50,085 nt of DNA, from contig JAGNWT010000011.1 in NCBI GenBank assembly GCA_017985935.1, positions 1 to 50,085 of the forward strand, in the 5' to 3' direction. Shown here in pieces: positions 34,393 to 41,720 of this stretch (position 1 is the first letter of the stretch; each line of letters begins with the position of its first letter). The translations under genes were made by a program, and so were the position numbers. This DNA comes from Anaerolineales bacterium. GTDB lineage: Bacteria; Chloroflexota; Anaerolineae; Anaerolineales; Villigracilaceae. The notes beneath the pieces were generated by a model, which saw nothing but the letters and a program-made list of their open reading frames with translations, was not told the origin of the DNA and searched no databases.

Positions 34393-35037
34393 TTAGAACA
34401 AACTCAGTTGCGTAGGTTTATCAGCCGGAATTTCTTCCGCTTTTTTTTGAAACACGACGCGCGGACGCCCCATGGCCTCGCGCGCTTCATTCAATTGATC
34501 TGGCAGGTTGGCGAAGTCACCTAAAATGGACGGCTTCAACTGCGGCTGATGCAGCGCCGCGGCGGGATGGAACATGGGGATGACGAACCGATCACCGACC
34601 TTTCGCATCTGCCCATGCACAGCGCTGATCTTCACATCGGGGATAAACTTCGCCATGGAGAACCGCCCCAAAGTGACGATGATGCTCGGGTTGATGGCGC
34701 GAATTTGCGCCTCCAAAAACTCATCGCAGGCTTCCAACTCATCGGTCTGCGGGTCGCGGTTTCCCGGCGGGCGGCACTTCACCACATTGGCAATGAACAC
34801 ATCTCCGCGGGTCACGCCAGCCTGCGCCAGCAATTGATCTAAAAACTTGCCTGAAGCCCCCACGAAAGGATGTCCCTGCTCATTCTCATGAAAGCCGGGA
34901 CCTTCACCGATGAACATGATCTCCGCGCTCGCGGGGCCATCCCCCGGCACAGCCTTTTTGCGCGACTCGTGCAAAGCACATTTGGTGCAGGCAGAAACTT
35001 CACTGGCAATTTGAGATAAAGTTTCTTCGGCGGTCAT
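34393..35037 (-). CDS. Family 4 uracil-DNA glycosylase, [4Fe-4S] type
   Basis: 214 residues. It removes uracil from DNA. Four cysteines fit the iron-sulfur cluster: C17 and C20 (CTKC), C88 (VVKCRPPGNRDP) and C104 (EACDEF). GEGPGFHENEQG (about 44-55) is motif A, and MFHPAAAL is the C-terminal active-site loop. The spacing C-x2-C ... C-x15-C is that of family 4 enzymes. The end (EEIPADKPTQLSLF) contains a short QLSLF peptide that resembles a sliding-clamp-binding motif (QL[SD]LF), which fits a DNA repair protein. The gene overlaps rimI by 4 nt and is the last of the tsaE-tsaB-rimI-UDG operon. Confidence 0.92.
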   Translation of the reverse strand: MTAEETLSQIASEVSACTKCALHESRKKAVPGDGPASAEIMFIGEGPGFHENEQGHPFVGASGKFLDQLLAQAGVTRGDVFIANVVKCRPPGNRDPQTDELEACDEFLEAQIRAINPSIIVTLGRFSMAKFIPDVKISAVHGQMRKVGDRFVIPMFHPAAALHQPQLKPSILGDFANLPDQLNEAREAMGRPRVVFQKKAEEIPADKPTQLSLF

Positions 35038-35492
35038 TCATCCTCCCGCAGATCTTTCAGCGACATCAAGATCGCATCTTCATGATTATCTCTATAGTAC
35101 CCTGTGCGGCGTCCATCTTCGACAAAACCAAATTTACGATACATTTCGAGCGCGGCGGCATTGCCAGCGCGGACTTCAAGAAACGCAGTGATCGCGCCCT
35201 CTGCTCTTGCCGACCGAAGCGCAAGCTTCAGCAGATCCCTGCCAATGCCCTGCCTGCGAAATTCAGGATGCGTGGCGATCGTGGCAATGTGAAGCTCATC
35301 CACAATGAACCACGCGACGAGCATGGCGATCACTTTACCATCCAACTCGGCCACCCAACAGCGTGACGCCGGGTTATCCGTTAATTCATAATGAAAGGAT
35401 CGTTGCGGCCAAGGCAAACTAAACGATGTCTGGTCAATGGCGATCACTTGAGCCAGGTCGTCCAATGTCATTTTGCGAAAGACCACGCTCAT
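35034..35492 (-). CDS. rimI: Ribosomal protein S18 alanine N-acetyltransferase-like GNAT
   Basis: 152 residues in a single GNAT fold. The acetyl-CoA loop is RRQGIGRDLLKLALRSAR (about 82-99), followed by AFLEVRAGNAAALEMYRKFGF, the RimI-type motif with Asn and Tyr, and GRRTGYYRDNHEDAILMSL at the C-terminus. RimI acetylates the N-terminus of ribosomal protein S18 and often travels with TsaB/TsaE genes, exactly as here: 4-nt overlaps join it to tsaB (35489-35492) and the UDG gene (35034-35037). Confidence 0.9.
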   Translation of the reverse strand: MSVVFRKMTLDDLAQVIAIDQTSFSLPWPQRSFHYELTDNPASRCWVAELDGKVIAMLVAWFIVDELHIATIATHPEFRRQGIGRDLLKLALRSARAEGAITAFLEVRAGNAAALEMYRKFGFVEDGRRTGYYRDNHEDAILMSLKDLREDE

Positions 35493-36160
35493 GAAATCGG
35501 CGTTCCCTCAACATGCAAGTAGATCGGAGCAAGTGAGGCGGCATCATCCACCTCGTTTTTCTGCCAGCGGGTCCACGCCAACTCGGCAAGCATGGATGGG
35601 CGGCGCACACAATACACCGGTGAAGCCAGCAGGATATTGACACGTTTTCTGGCGAGACGACTGCGATCATCAGAGGATAACTCGCCCGCCACATAAGTGG
35701 GGCTCTCGATACTCTCTGCCAGTTCATCGACCGTCGCGCTCTTTACTGGACCTTCAGCCTGCCACTTGTTCTCTGAATATTTATACCAACCGATGGCGAT
35801 CCGCTTGCGTCCAGCCTGGATCACCACAGCCAGCGGATTCTTGCCCGCAGGCTGCGCCGCGGCGATGACATCCATGGTCGAGACTCCGATCACGGGAATT
35901 TTTCTTGCAAGCGCGATGCCCTTCACCAAGGACAACCCGACTCTCAAACTTGTGAATGAGCCCGGCCCAATGGCAACACCTAAAGCGCCGACCATGTCCA
36001 TGGTGACGCCGCACCGTGTCAAAAGTCCAGAAAGAGCGGGTGACAACTCAGTGGTGTGATGCTGGCGTGTGGTCCATGTCATTTCGCCCAGCACCTGGGT
36101 CCCATCATATAAAGCCAGCCCAACCTGCGCGGTGGAAGAATCAACAGCAAGTAACATCAC
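35489..36160 (-). CDS. tsaB: tRNA threonylcarbamoyladenosine biosynthesis protein TsaB
   Basis: 223 residues. Starts [20 protein letters not shown], the first ATPase-like strand of the ASKHA fold, and has HHTTELSPAL, GVAIGPGSFTSLRVGLSLVKGIALA (about 62-86) and VIGVSTMDVIA, all TsaB signatures. TsaB scaffolds TsaD and TsaE in forming N6-threonylcarbamoyladenosine at position 37 of ANN-reading tRNAs. TsaD is not in the window. It overlaps tsaE by 4 nt and rimI by 4 nt. The C-terminal region is shorter than that of some TsaB proteins but complete. Confidence 0.93.
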   Translation of the reverse strand: MMLLAVDSSTAQVGLALYDGTQVLGEMTWTTRQHHTTELSPALSGLLTRCGVTMDMVGALGVAIGPGSFTSLRVGLSLVKGIALARKIPVIGVSTMDVIAAAQPAGKNPLAVVIQAGRKRIAIGWYKYSENKWQAEGPVKSATVDELAESIESPTYVAGELSSDDRSRLARKRVNILLASPVYCVRRPSMLAELAWTRWQKNEVDDAASLAPIYLHVEGTPIS

Positions 36161-36654
36161 GCCCCTCCAAACATGGATTGACGAATGCCTTCCAGCAGTT
36201 CATCGTATCGTTTGCCGTTCGCATTGAATACCATCTGACGCTGCTCCTCGGCAATGTGTTCAAGTTTGATCCACATCCGTTCTTTGGGGATCAGGTCGCC
36301 CATGCGCTCTGCCCACTCAATGACGAGTGCGCCTTCAGCCAGCATGGCGTCGAAGTCGAGCTCCTCAGCCTCTGGCACCGAGTCTAGTCGATAGGCATCC
36401 AGGTGAAAGAACTTACCGCCGTTCGCGCGGCGATATAAATTTACGATAATAAAAGTGGGGCTGGAGACAGAATCTTGCGAGCCCCATCCCTGCGCGAGTC
36501 CCTGCACAAAGGTGGTCTTGCCCGCGCCCAGGTCACCCTGCAGGCAAAGCACATCACCCGCTTTCAACTCTCCGCCAAGGCGCATGCCTATGCGGCGCGT
36601 TTGCTCAGGGCTGCGGCTGAAAAACTCGATGGTGTGGGAATCAAGAATGGGCAT
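36157..36654 (-). CDS. tsaE: tRNA threonylcarbamoyladenosine biosynthesis ATPase TsaE
   Basis: 165 residues. The P-loop [19 protein letters not shown] starts at residue 40; [11 protein letters not shown] (about 60-70) is the characteristic loop, and FFHLDAYRL the Walker B-like strand; [13 protein letters not shown] follows. TsaE is the small ATPase that drives the TsaBDE cycle. The start ATG 36654 ([19 protein letters not shown]) has no Shine-Dalgarno but TATAAT lies 9 nt ahead. It is the first gene of the four-gene operon. Confidence 0.93.
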   Translation of the reverse strand: MPILDSHTIEFFSRSPEQTRRIGMRLGGELKAGDVLCLQGDLGAGKTTFVQGLAQGWGSQDSVSSPTFIIVNLYRRANGGKFFHLDAYRLDSVPEAEELDFDAMLAEGALVIEWAERMGDLIPKERMWIKLEHIAEEQRQMVFNANGKRYDELLEGIRQSMFGGA

Positions 36655-36669
36655 CGGCGGAGAATTATA
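36652..36669 (-). promoter_or_regulatory. Leaderless-type -10 box before tsaE
   Basis: Minus-strand TATAAT (36669 down to 36664) is 9 nt before ATG 36654. No Shine-Dalgarno lies between. It would start the tsaE-tsaB-rimI-UDG operon. Confidence 0.55.
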
Positions 36670-36737
36670 CTCCCTGATAATCTGCGGGAGTAAAAAACAA
36701 AGCCCGCACGGAACGAAAGGTTAGGTCGGAAGGAATT

Positions 36738-37976
36738 TTAGAACTTTAATCTTTCCGAAATGCGCGAGACGAAACTTCCGCGCCAGTTTTGCAAAATAGC
36801 CTCGAAATACAAATGCTCCAAGGCAAGTACCTGCCCTTCAATGGAATATTTCTCGCTCAACTCAGCCGAACGCTTTCCATATTTTACGAGTCGTTCGCGG
36901 TCAGAAAGCAGGCTTGTCAACTTGTCGGCATAGATATCCACATTCAGCGGGGTCAGGTGACCGTTCTCATTCTCCAGGATCATGCCTTCGAAAGCTTCAT
37001 CCTGCACCGCCACCAACGGCAGACCCGAGGCGATGGCTTCGATCACCGATATGGGATGCACCTCGGTGGTGGATGCGGAAAGGAAAATTGTGGCGTCACG
37101 CAGTAGATCGGGAAGTTCCGACCGGCTGACCATGCCCAGAAAATGAATGCGGCTGCTCGACCTCACAGACGCGGCGTGTTCCTGTAATTTTTTGCGCGCA
37201 CTTCCATCGCCGGCAAAAACGAGATGCGCCTCAGGAACGCGATCTGCGATGCGGTCGAATGCGTCGATCAAAAAATCGAGCCGCTTCTCCGGATCCACCC
37301 TGCCTACGGATAAGAGGATCGGCGCGTCGGGACCCACCCCAAGCCTGCTCCTGAAACTTCCGGGATTCTTCGAGGCTTTGAAATTGCTCAGATCAATGCC
37401 GTTGGGGATGACATGGATCGGGCGCTTGACCTTTTGCTCGAGCAGCAGGCGGTGGAATTTGGGAGAAGGTACAACGATCTGATTGCCCAGATTGGTGGAT
37501 GTGGTACTGAACCAGCGCGCCGCGTGGCGGATGAGCGCCGTCCCGCCGATGACCTTGAGGTAGTGGGTGTAATCAGTGATGGAAGTGTGATAAGTGTAGA
37601 TCAACGGCAGGTTCTTGGTGGATGCGGTGAGATACGCCAGCAGCCCCACCGTCAGCGGGCTATGGGCGTGCAGCACGTCGAAGTGCTTGCGGGTCAATGA
37701 CCATGTGCTGCGCGGAGTTCCCAGCACAGCCACATAGATCGGCGGATTGTTCAAATATTTCAGCGAAGGCAGGCGCACCACACCAGGCTTGTCATCTTCA
37801 TAACCGGGAATCCGCGGCGCAAAGATCGTCACTTGATGTCCGCGCTTTTGCAATCCCTCAGAGATCAACTGCAGTGAAATGGAGACGCCGTTTACCTGCG
37901 GAGCGTAAGTGTCTGTGAATAGTCCGATACGAAGCGAGCCTACCGTCGGCCTGGGCTGATTTTTGTTATCTGCCAT
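36738..37976 (-). CDS. GT4 glycosyltransferase, glycolipid/PimB-like
   Basis: 412 residues from ATG 37976 (MADNKNQPRPTVGSLRIG), where AGGAGG stands 8 nt upstream. GLFTDTYAPQVNGVSISLQ, PRIPGYEDDKPGV and HAHSPLTVGLLAYL are typical of the branch of GT4 that contains diacylglycerol glucosyltransferases and phosphatidylinositol mannosyltransferases. The donor half has LLSVGRVDPEKRLDFLIDAF and EVHPISVIEAIASGLPLV (E-x7-E). It may add glucose or mannose to a membrane lipid at the cytoplasmic face. The gene lies downstream of DUF951, apart from the main glycan locus, which fits a housekeeping membrane-lipid role. Confidence 0.8.
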   Translation of the reverse strand: MADNKNQPRPTVGSLRIGLFTDTYAPQVNGVSISLQLISEGLQKRGHQVTIFAPRIPGYEDDKPGVVRLPSLKYLNNPPIYVAVLGTPRSTWSLTRKHFDVLHAHSPLTVGLLAYLTASTKNLPLIYTYHTSITDYTHYLKVIGGTALIRHAARWFSTTSTNLGNQIVVPSPKFHRLLLEQKVKRPIHVIPNGIDLSNFKASKNPGSFRSRLGVGPDAPILLSVGRVDPEKRLDFLIDAFDRIADRVPEAHLVFAGDGSARKKLQEHAASVRSSSRIHFLGMVSRSELPDLLRDATIFLSASTTEVHPISVIEAIASGLPLVAVQDEAFEGMILENENGHLTPLNVDIYADKLTSLLSDRERLVKYGKRSAELSEKYSIEGQVLALEHLYFEAILQNWRGSFVSRISERLKF

Positions 37977-38000
37977 TTTTTCGTCCTCCTGAAATGAATT

Positions 38001-38039
38001 GAGGTGACCGTCGCCAACGCAGCAGGCGGCAGTCACCTC
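38001..38039. repeat. Inverted repeat between DUF951 and GT4 genes
   Basis: GAGGTGAC (38001-38008) and GTCACCTC (38032-38039) are perfect 8-bp arms, with further partial pairing (CGCC/GGCG) inside. It lies just after the DUF951 stop and before the AGGAGG of the GT4 gene, with no T run. Confidence 0.55.
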
Positions 38040-38252
38040 TTATTTCGTCTCTTCTTTTTTTTCTTCCTGTTTTGTCAGGTTCAACTTCATGCGCTTCGCC
38101 AGTTCACGGCGGGTCAGCATGACACGATGCCCGCATCCCTTGCACTCCAGACCAATATCCGCGCCTAGCCGCACAACGATCCATTCGTATGAACCGCACG
38201 GATGCGGTTTCTTCAACCGCAGAAGGTCTTTTAATTGCAGATCAGGAAGCAT
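38040..38252 (-). CDS. DUF951 family small zinc-ribbon-like protein
   Basis: 70 residues: MLPDLQLKDLLRLKKPHPCG, then WIVVRLGADIGLECKGCGHRVMLTRREL. The KKPHPCG motif, a strand-turn and CxxCGHxVMxxR are the hallmarks of DUF951, a small family common in Firmicutes and Chloroflexota. Cysteines 19, 37 and 40 with the following histidine could bind a metal. No function is established in the literature known to me. The last residues are a lysine/glutamate-rich tail. The start has no Shine-Dalgarno, but TATAAT lies 6 nt ahead. Confidence 0.88.
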   Translation of the reverse strand: MLPDLQLKDLLRLKKPHPCGSYEWIVVRLGADIGLECKGCGHRVMLTRRELAKRMKLNLTKQEEKKEETK

Positions 38253-38264
38253 GAGCGGATTATA
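38250..38264 (-). promoter_or_regulatory. Leaderless-type -10 box before DUF951
   Basis: GGTATAAT on the minus strand, with TATAAT at 38264 down to 38259, is 6 nt before ATG 38252. One of the clearest leaderless starts in the window. Confidence 0.6.
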
Positions 38265-38341
38265 CCGCCACGAACTGCGTCTCGTCTTTCAGCCAAAATG
38301 CAGGTGTGAAGTATTTCCCAGTGCGGGTGCGAAAACTTTCC

Positions 38342-38369
38342 TTGAGAAAAATCCCCCGGCGGCGATAAT
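38342..38369 (+). promoter_or_regulatory. Sigma70-like promoter before the MBL hydrolase gene
   Basis: TTGAGA (38342-38347), a 16-bp spacer, then GATAAT (38364-38369), 30 bp before ATG 38400. GGAGG follows at a normal distance, so this gene has a conventional leader, in contrast to the leaderless starts nearby. Confidence 0.55.
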
Positions 38370-38399
38370 AAGAGTGGAACTTGAAACGGAGGCAGTGTC

Positions 38400-39362
38400 A
38401 TGAACGAAGATTTGAAGGTCAGATTTTGGGGTGTGCGCGGAAGTCATCCCGCGCCCGGGGCGGGGACGATCCGATACGGCGGCAATACATCCTGCGTGGA
38501 GATCCGCGCCGGCGAACGCACCATCATTCTGGATGCCGGCACGGGCATCATTCCGCTGGGGCGCGAAATCGCAAAGCGCAAGGCTTCAGAGTTGATACTG
38601 CTATTCAGTCACCTGCACCACGACCACACACAGGGATTCCCGTTCTTCATCCCGGCTTACATGCCCAACATGCGCCTTCATATTTTTGGTCCGGGTGGAA
38701 CGACTGAAACCGTGAAGCATGTTTTGGAGCATAACCAATCTTCAGAGACCTTTCCCGTCAGCCTGCGGGATATGGCATCGGCGAAAGATATCGAGTCGGT
38801 GCGCGAGACTCAGGTCATTGTTTGGGATGAGGAAGGTGTACGGGTGACAGGATCAAGCGCGAGCTTAAGCCCCGACGCGGTGGTCATCCGCATCTACCGA
38901 TCGCACGCGCATCCCGGCGGAGTCCACATCCACCGCATCACATGGCGGGGCAGGTCTGTGGTGTACGCCACCGATACTGAAGGCTACGTGGGCATGGATC
39001 GCAAACTGGCGGCTTTCGCACGCGGCGCAGATGTGCTGATCCACGACGCGCAGTACAGCGAGGAACATTACCGCGGGCTGCTGGCGGGATTCCCATCCAC
39101 GCAGGGATATGGACACTCGACCGCCGTCATGGCTGCCGAACTTGCCGCATCTTCCTTAACCGGGGATTTGATTCTGTTCCATCACGACCCCGCCTACTCT
39201 GACGATCTGGTCGCCGCGCAAGAGGCAGCCGCGCAAAGGATCTTCCCGAATTCCCGTGCCGCCTTTGAAGGCATGGAGATCAATCTAAAAAATTCGCCTT
39301 CATTAACGATCTCACAGGAGATGAAAGAAAGTTCGGATGTAAAATATGTTACGAATGACTGA
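38400..39362 (+). CDS. Metallo-beta-lactamase fold hydrolase (phosphodiesterase-like)
   Basis: 320 residues. The metal-binding motif HLHHDH is at 71-76, preceded by FWGVRGSHPAPG and RYGGNTSCVEIRAG (about 9-37), which with DAGTGIIPLG are characteristic of a branch of MBL proteins often next to signalling genes and related to PhnP-like phosphodiesterases. Further ligands are YATDTEGY (Asp), HDAQYSEEHY (His, Asp) and FHHDPAYSDD (His). GGAGG lies 7 nt before ATG 38400. Its end overlaps the start of a Crp/Fnr regulator, so both may act in one signalling circuit, perhaps on a cyclic nucleotide (inference). Confidence 0.8.
   Translation: MNEDLKVRFWGVRGSHPAPGAGTIRYGGNTSCVEIRAGERTIILDAGTGIIPLGREIAKRKASELILLFSHLHHDHTQGFPFFIPAYMPNMRLHIFGPGGTTETVKHVLEHNQSSETFPVSLRDMASAKDIESVRETQVIVWDEEGVRVTGSSASLSPDAVVIRIYRSHAHPGGVHIHRITWRGRSVVYATDTEGYVGMDRKLAAFARGADVLIHDAQYSEEHYRGLLAGFPSTQGYGHSTAVMAAELAASSLTGDLILFHHDPAYSDDLVAAQEAAAQRIFPNSRAAFEGMEINLKNSPSLTISQEMKESSDVKYVTND
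39340..39355 (+). promoter_or_regulatory. Leaderless-type -10 box inside the MBL gene end
   Basis: TAAAAT at 39340-39345 is 9 nt before ATG 39355. It lies within the last codons of the MBL hydrolase gene, so the regulator may be transcribed both from this site and from the upstream promoter. Confidence 0.4.
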
Positions 39363-40053
39363 GATAAAGAAAGACGATACCCGCAATGTGCTCTCGGACA
39401 TAAAACTGTTCGAGGGCTTAATTTCCACACAGTTAGACTGGGTGGCAAAGCATTCACACCGGCGGGTCTTTGCAGCCGGCACCAATGTAATGACCATCGA
39501 ACAACCCGGCGAAGCGGTGTATATCATTTTGCACGGCACAGTGAAGATCTACATCGAGCAGGGTGAACGGGATGCGATCCTTTCGGTATTGGGTGCCGGC
39601 GACCTGCTTGGAGAGATGAGCCTCATCGACAGTGTGGGACGGTCGGCCAATGTGGTCACACTTGAAAACTCGCTCATGCTGTGGATGGACAAGACTTCAT
39701 TCAATTACATTCTGGACAACTTCCCCGTGGTGGCGCGCAACCTGGTCAGGATCCTTTCGGCACGGGTGCGGCTCTCCGACCAGATGATCCAGTCTCTCGC
39801 CACCCTGGATGTGAACGGGCGGCTGGCGCGTCAACTGTTGGCCTTCTCAGAACGCTACGGCAGGGAAACACCAGACGGAACAAAGTTATCCATCGTGCTG
39901 ACGCAAAGCGACCTGGCCGGGCTGGTCGGCGCATCGCGCAAGCGGGTCAACCAGACCATGGTCTTCTTCAAGGAGCAGGGTATTGTCAGCACAGACCCTG
40001 AAGGACGATTCATTATCCACAAGGCAGAAAAACTGGCCACGTTTTGCGATTAA
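39355..40053 (+). CDS. Crp/Fnr family transcriptional regulator
   Basis: 232 residues from ATG 39355 (MTEIKKDDTRNVLS). An N-terminal cyclic-nucleotide-binding beta-roll (about 17-130) has the phosphate-cassette-like segment GEMSLIDSVGRSANVV and the preceding IILHGTVKIYI; a dimerisation helix follows, then a winged-helix domain with LTQSDLAGLVGASRKRVNQTMVFFKEQ and the wing EGRFIIHKAEKL. No cysteine cluster like that of FNR is seen. ATG 39346 is an alternative start, but the shorter one matches the -10 spacing. It overlaps the MBL gene by 8 nt. Its target genes are unknown. Confidence 0.88.
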   Translation: MTEIKKDDTRNVLSDIKLFEGLISTQLDWVAKHSHRRVFAAGTNVMTIEQPGEAVYIILHGTVKIYIEQGERDAILSVLGAGDLLGEMSLIDSVGRSANVVTLENSLMLWMDKTSFNYILDNFPVVARNLVRILSARVRLSDQMIQSLATLDVNGRLARQLLAFSERYGRETPDGTKLSIVLTQSDLAGLVGASRKRVNQTMVFFKEQGIVSTDPEGRFIIHKAEKLATFCD

Positions 40054-40088
40054 GCATTTTGGCGGAATAAAAATCTGAGCATCTAGTG

Positions 40089-40119
40089 GTCGCCGGTTGA
40101 ACAGGGTTCGGCCGGCGAC
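40089..40119. repeat. 14-bp hairpin between the Crp gene and the thioesterase gene
   Basis: GTCGCCGG (40089-40096) pairs with CCGGCGAC (40112-40119), two G-U pairs follow, then GAAC/GTTC with loop AGG: fourteen pairs in all as RNA. No T run follows, so it is either a factor-dependent terminator or an operator. It ends 23 bp before the TATAAT of the thioesterase gene. Confidence 0.65.
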
Positions 40120-40142
40120 TATTCGACTACAGACTATTTGGC

Positions 40143-40155
40143 TATAATCCCGCCA
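40143..40155 (+). promoter_or_regulatory. Leaderless-type -10 box before thioesterase
   Basis: Perfect TATAAT at 40143-40148 lies 6 nt before ATG 40155, with no Shine-Dalgarno. TTCGAC 15 bp upstream may be a weak -35. Confidence 0.6.
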
Positions 40156-40580
40156 TGACCGACTACAAATTCTTCCACTCAACCGAAGTCCGTTATGGGG
40201 ATCTGGACCCACAAGGGCATGTGAACAACGCAAAATACCTGACCTATTTCGAACAGGCGCGCATCTACTATTTGATACAACTGGGGCTATTCAGCAAGGA
40301 CCAATCCTTCATGGAAGTGGGCGTCATCATCGCCGATGTCCACATCACCTATCATTCCACCACACATTACGGCGACCCGATCAAGGTCGGCGTGAAGACC
40401 ACCAAGATCGGCAACAAATCGATGACCGTGGAGCAGTGTGTGATGCATGCCGAAACCGGCAGGGTGATGACGAGCGGCACCGTGGTGCTGGTCACATTTG
40501 ATTATGAAGGGTTGAAACCCATCACAGTCCCGGACGAGTGGCGGAAGAAGATCGCAGAGTACGAAGGAATGAACGAATAA
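40155..40580 (+). CDS. Acyl-CoA thioesterase, hotdog fold (YbgC/4HBT type)
   Basis: 141 residues. EVRYGDLDPQGHVNNAKYLTYF (about 11-32) carries the catalytic Asp and the hotdog helix typical of the 4-hydroxybenzoyl-CoA thioesterase/YbgC family. Later strands (HITYHSTTHYGDPIKVGVKT and MTVEQCVMHAETGRVMTSG) complete the fold. It would hydrolyse acyl-CoA thioesters; the acyl chain is unknown. A TATAAT box 6 nt before the start suggests a leaderless mRNA. It is followed by the M42 aminopeptidase gene at 23 bp. Confidence 0.88.
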   Translation: MTDYKFFHSTEVRYGDLDPQGHVNNAKYLTYFEQARIYYLIQLGLFSKDQSFMEVGVIIADVHITYHSTTHYGDPIKVGVKTTKIGNKSMTVEQCVMHAETGRVMTSGTVVLVTFDYEGLKPITVPDEWRKKIAEYEGMNE

Positions 40581-40603
40581 TATCCAACCGTTTTGGAGAA
40601 ATC

Positions 40604-41653
40604 ATGTCACTTCCCATTATTGACCAAACCTACTTCACTATTTTTCTGGTTGACCTGCTCAACATCGCCTCACCCACCGGCTTCGCTTCACCGGCGGTCG
40701 AATTCGTGGAAAACGAACTTTCCAAATATCCGCAGCTCGAACTCTCGCACACCCGCAAAGGCGCTTTGATCGCAAAGTGGAAGGTGAACAACGATAAAGC
40801 TCCCGTGGCACTCACCGCCCATGTAGATACTCTCGGCGCGGTGGTCAAAGAGATCAAATCCAACGGGCGGCTGAAGTTAAGCCGCATCGGCGGGATCCAA
40901 TGGCCGACCGTGGAAACCGAAGGCGTATGGATCATCACCGCCAAAGGACAGCGCATCCGCGGCTCGGTCCTGATCGATACCGCGTCGGGTCACGTTTACA
41001 GCGCGGCAGGGAGCGAGACCCCGCGCACCGACGCCCACATGGAAGTCCGCATTGATGCGCAAACAACCTCAGAAGCAGAAACCCGCGCTCTGGGCATTAA
41101 CATCGGCGATTGCGTAGCCTTCGACACCCGCACTGAGATCACGCATGGTTTCATCCGCTCGCGCTTTCTCGACGATAAAGCATGCGTGGCTAATCTTGTC
41201 GCGGCGATCAAATCCATGACCGACGCCGGACTCAGCCCAACGCGCACCACCTACTTCCACATTTCCAACTACGAAGAGGTCGGCCATGGAGCGGCGGCAG
41301 GCATCCCTGCCGAAGTTGAAGAATTGATCTCGGTTGACATGGCTGTCGTCGGCGATGGACAGGAATCAGACGAATTCCACGCAACGCTGTGCATCAAAGA
41401 CAGCGGCGGACCGTATCACGAGGGATTGAATCAAAAACTGCGCGCGCTGGCCGAACAGCACAACATCCCCTACAAGACCGATGTTTATCCCTTCTACGGG
41501 TCAGACGGCGAGGCTTTCTGGCGCGCCGGCGGCGATGTGGCTCTCTCGCTCATCGGCCCGGGCATTGATGCTTCACACAACTACGAGCGCGCCCACATGG
41601 ACGGCTTGAACGCCACCACCAATTGGATCATGGCGTATCTGTTAAGCGAGTAG
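40604..41653 (+). CDS. M42 family metallopeptidase (glutamyl aminopeptidase/endoglucanase-like)
   Basis: 349 residues from ATG 40604 (MSLPIIDQTYF), where GGAGA lies 5 nt upstream; a longer frame from 40538 overlaps the thioesterase and is rejected. Co-catalytic metal ligands appear in order: His/Asp in ALTAHVDTLG, Asp in LDDKACV, Glu-Glu in NYEEVGHGA, Asp in SVDMAVVGD, and the final His in SHNYERAHMDG. M42 enzymes remove N-terminal residues from peptides in the cytoplasm and usually form large tetrahedral complexes. Confidence 0.9.
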   Translation: MSLPIIDQTYFTIFLVDLLNIASPTGFASPAVEFVENELSKYPQLELSHTRKGALIAKWKVNNDKAPVALTAHVDTLGAVVKEIKSNGRLKLSRIGGIQWPTVETEGVWIITAKGQRIRGSVLIDTASGHVYSAAGSETPRTDAHMEVRIDAQTTSEAETRALGINIGDCVAFDTRTEITHGFIRSRFLDDKACVANLVAAIKSMTDAGLSPTRTTYFHISNYEEVGHGAAAGIPAEVEELISVDMAVVGDGQESDEFHATLCIKDSGGPYHEGLNQKLRALAEQHNIPYKTDVYPFYGSDGEAFWRAGGDVALSLIGPGIDASHNYERAHMDGLNATTNWIMAYLLSE

Positions 41654-41720
41654 ATAACCAGAGAATAGAACAAGCGATTTGTCCACTGCTCTCTATTCTT
41701 CATTCTCCGGAGACTGACAA

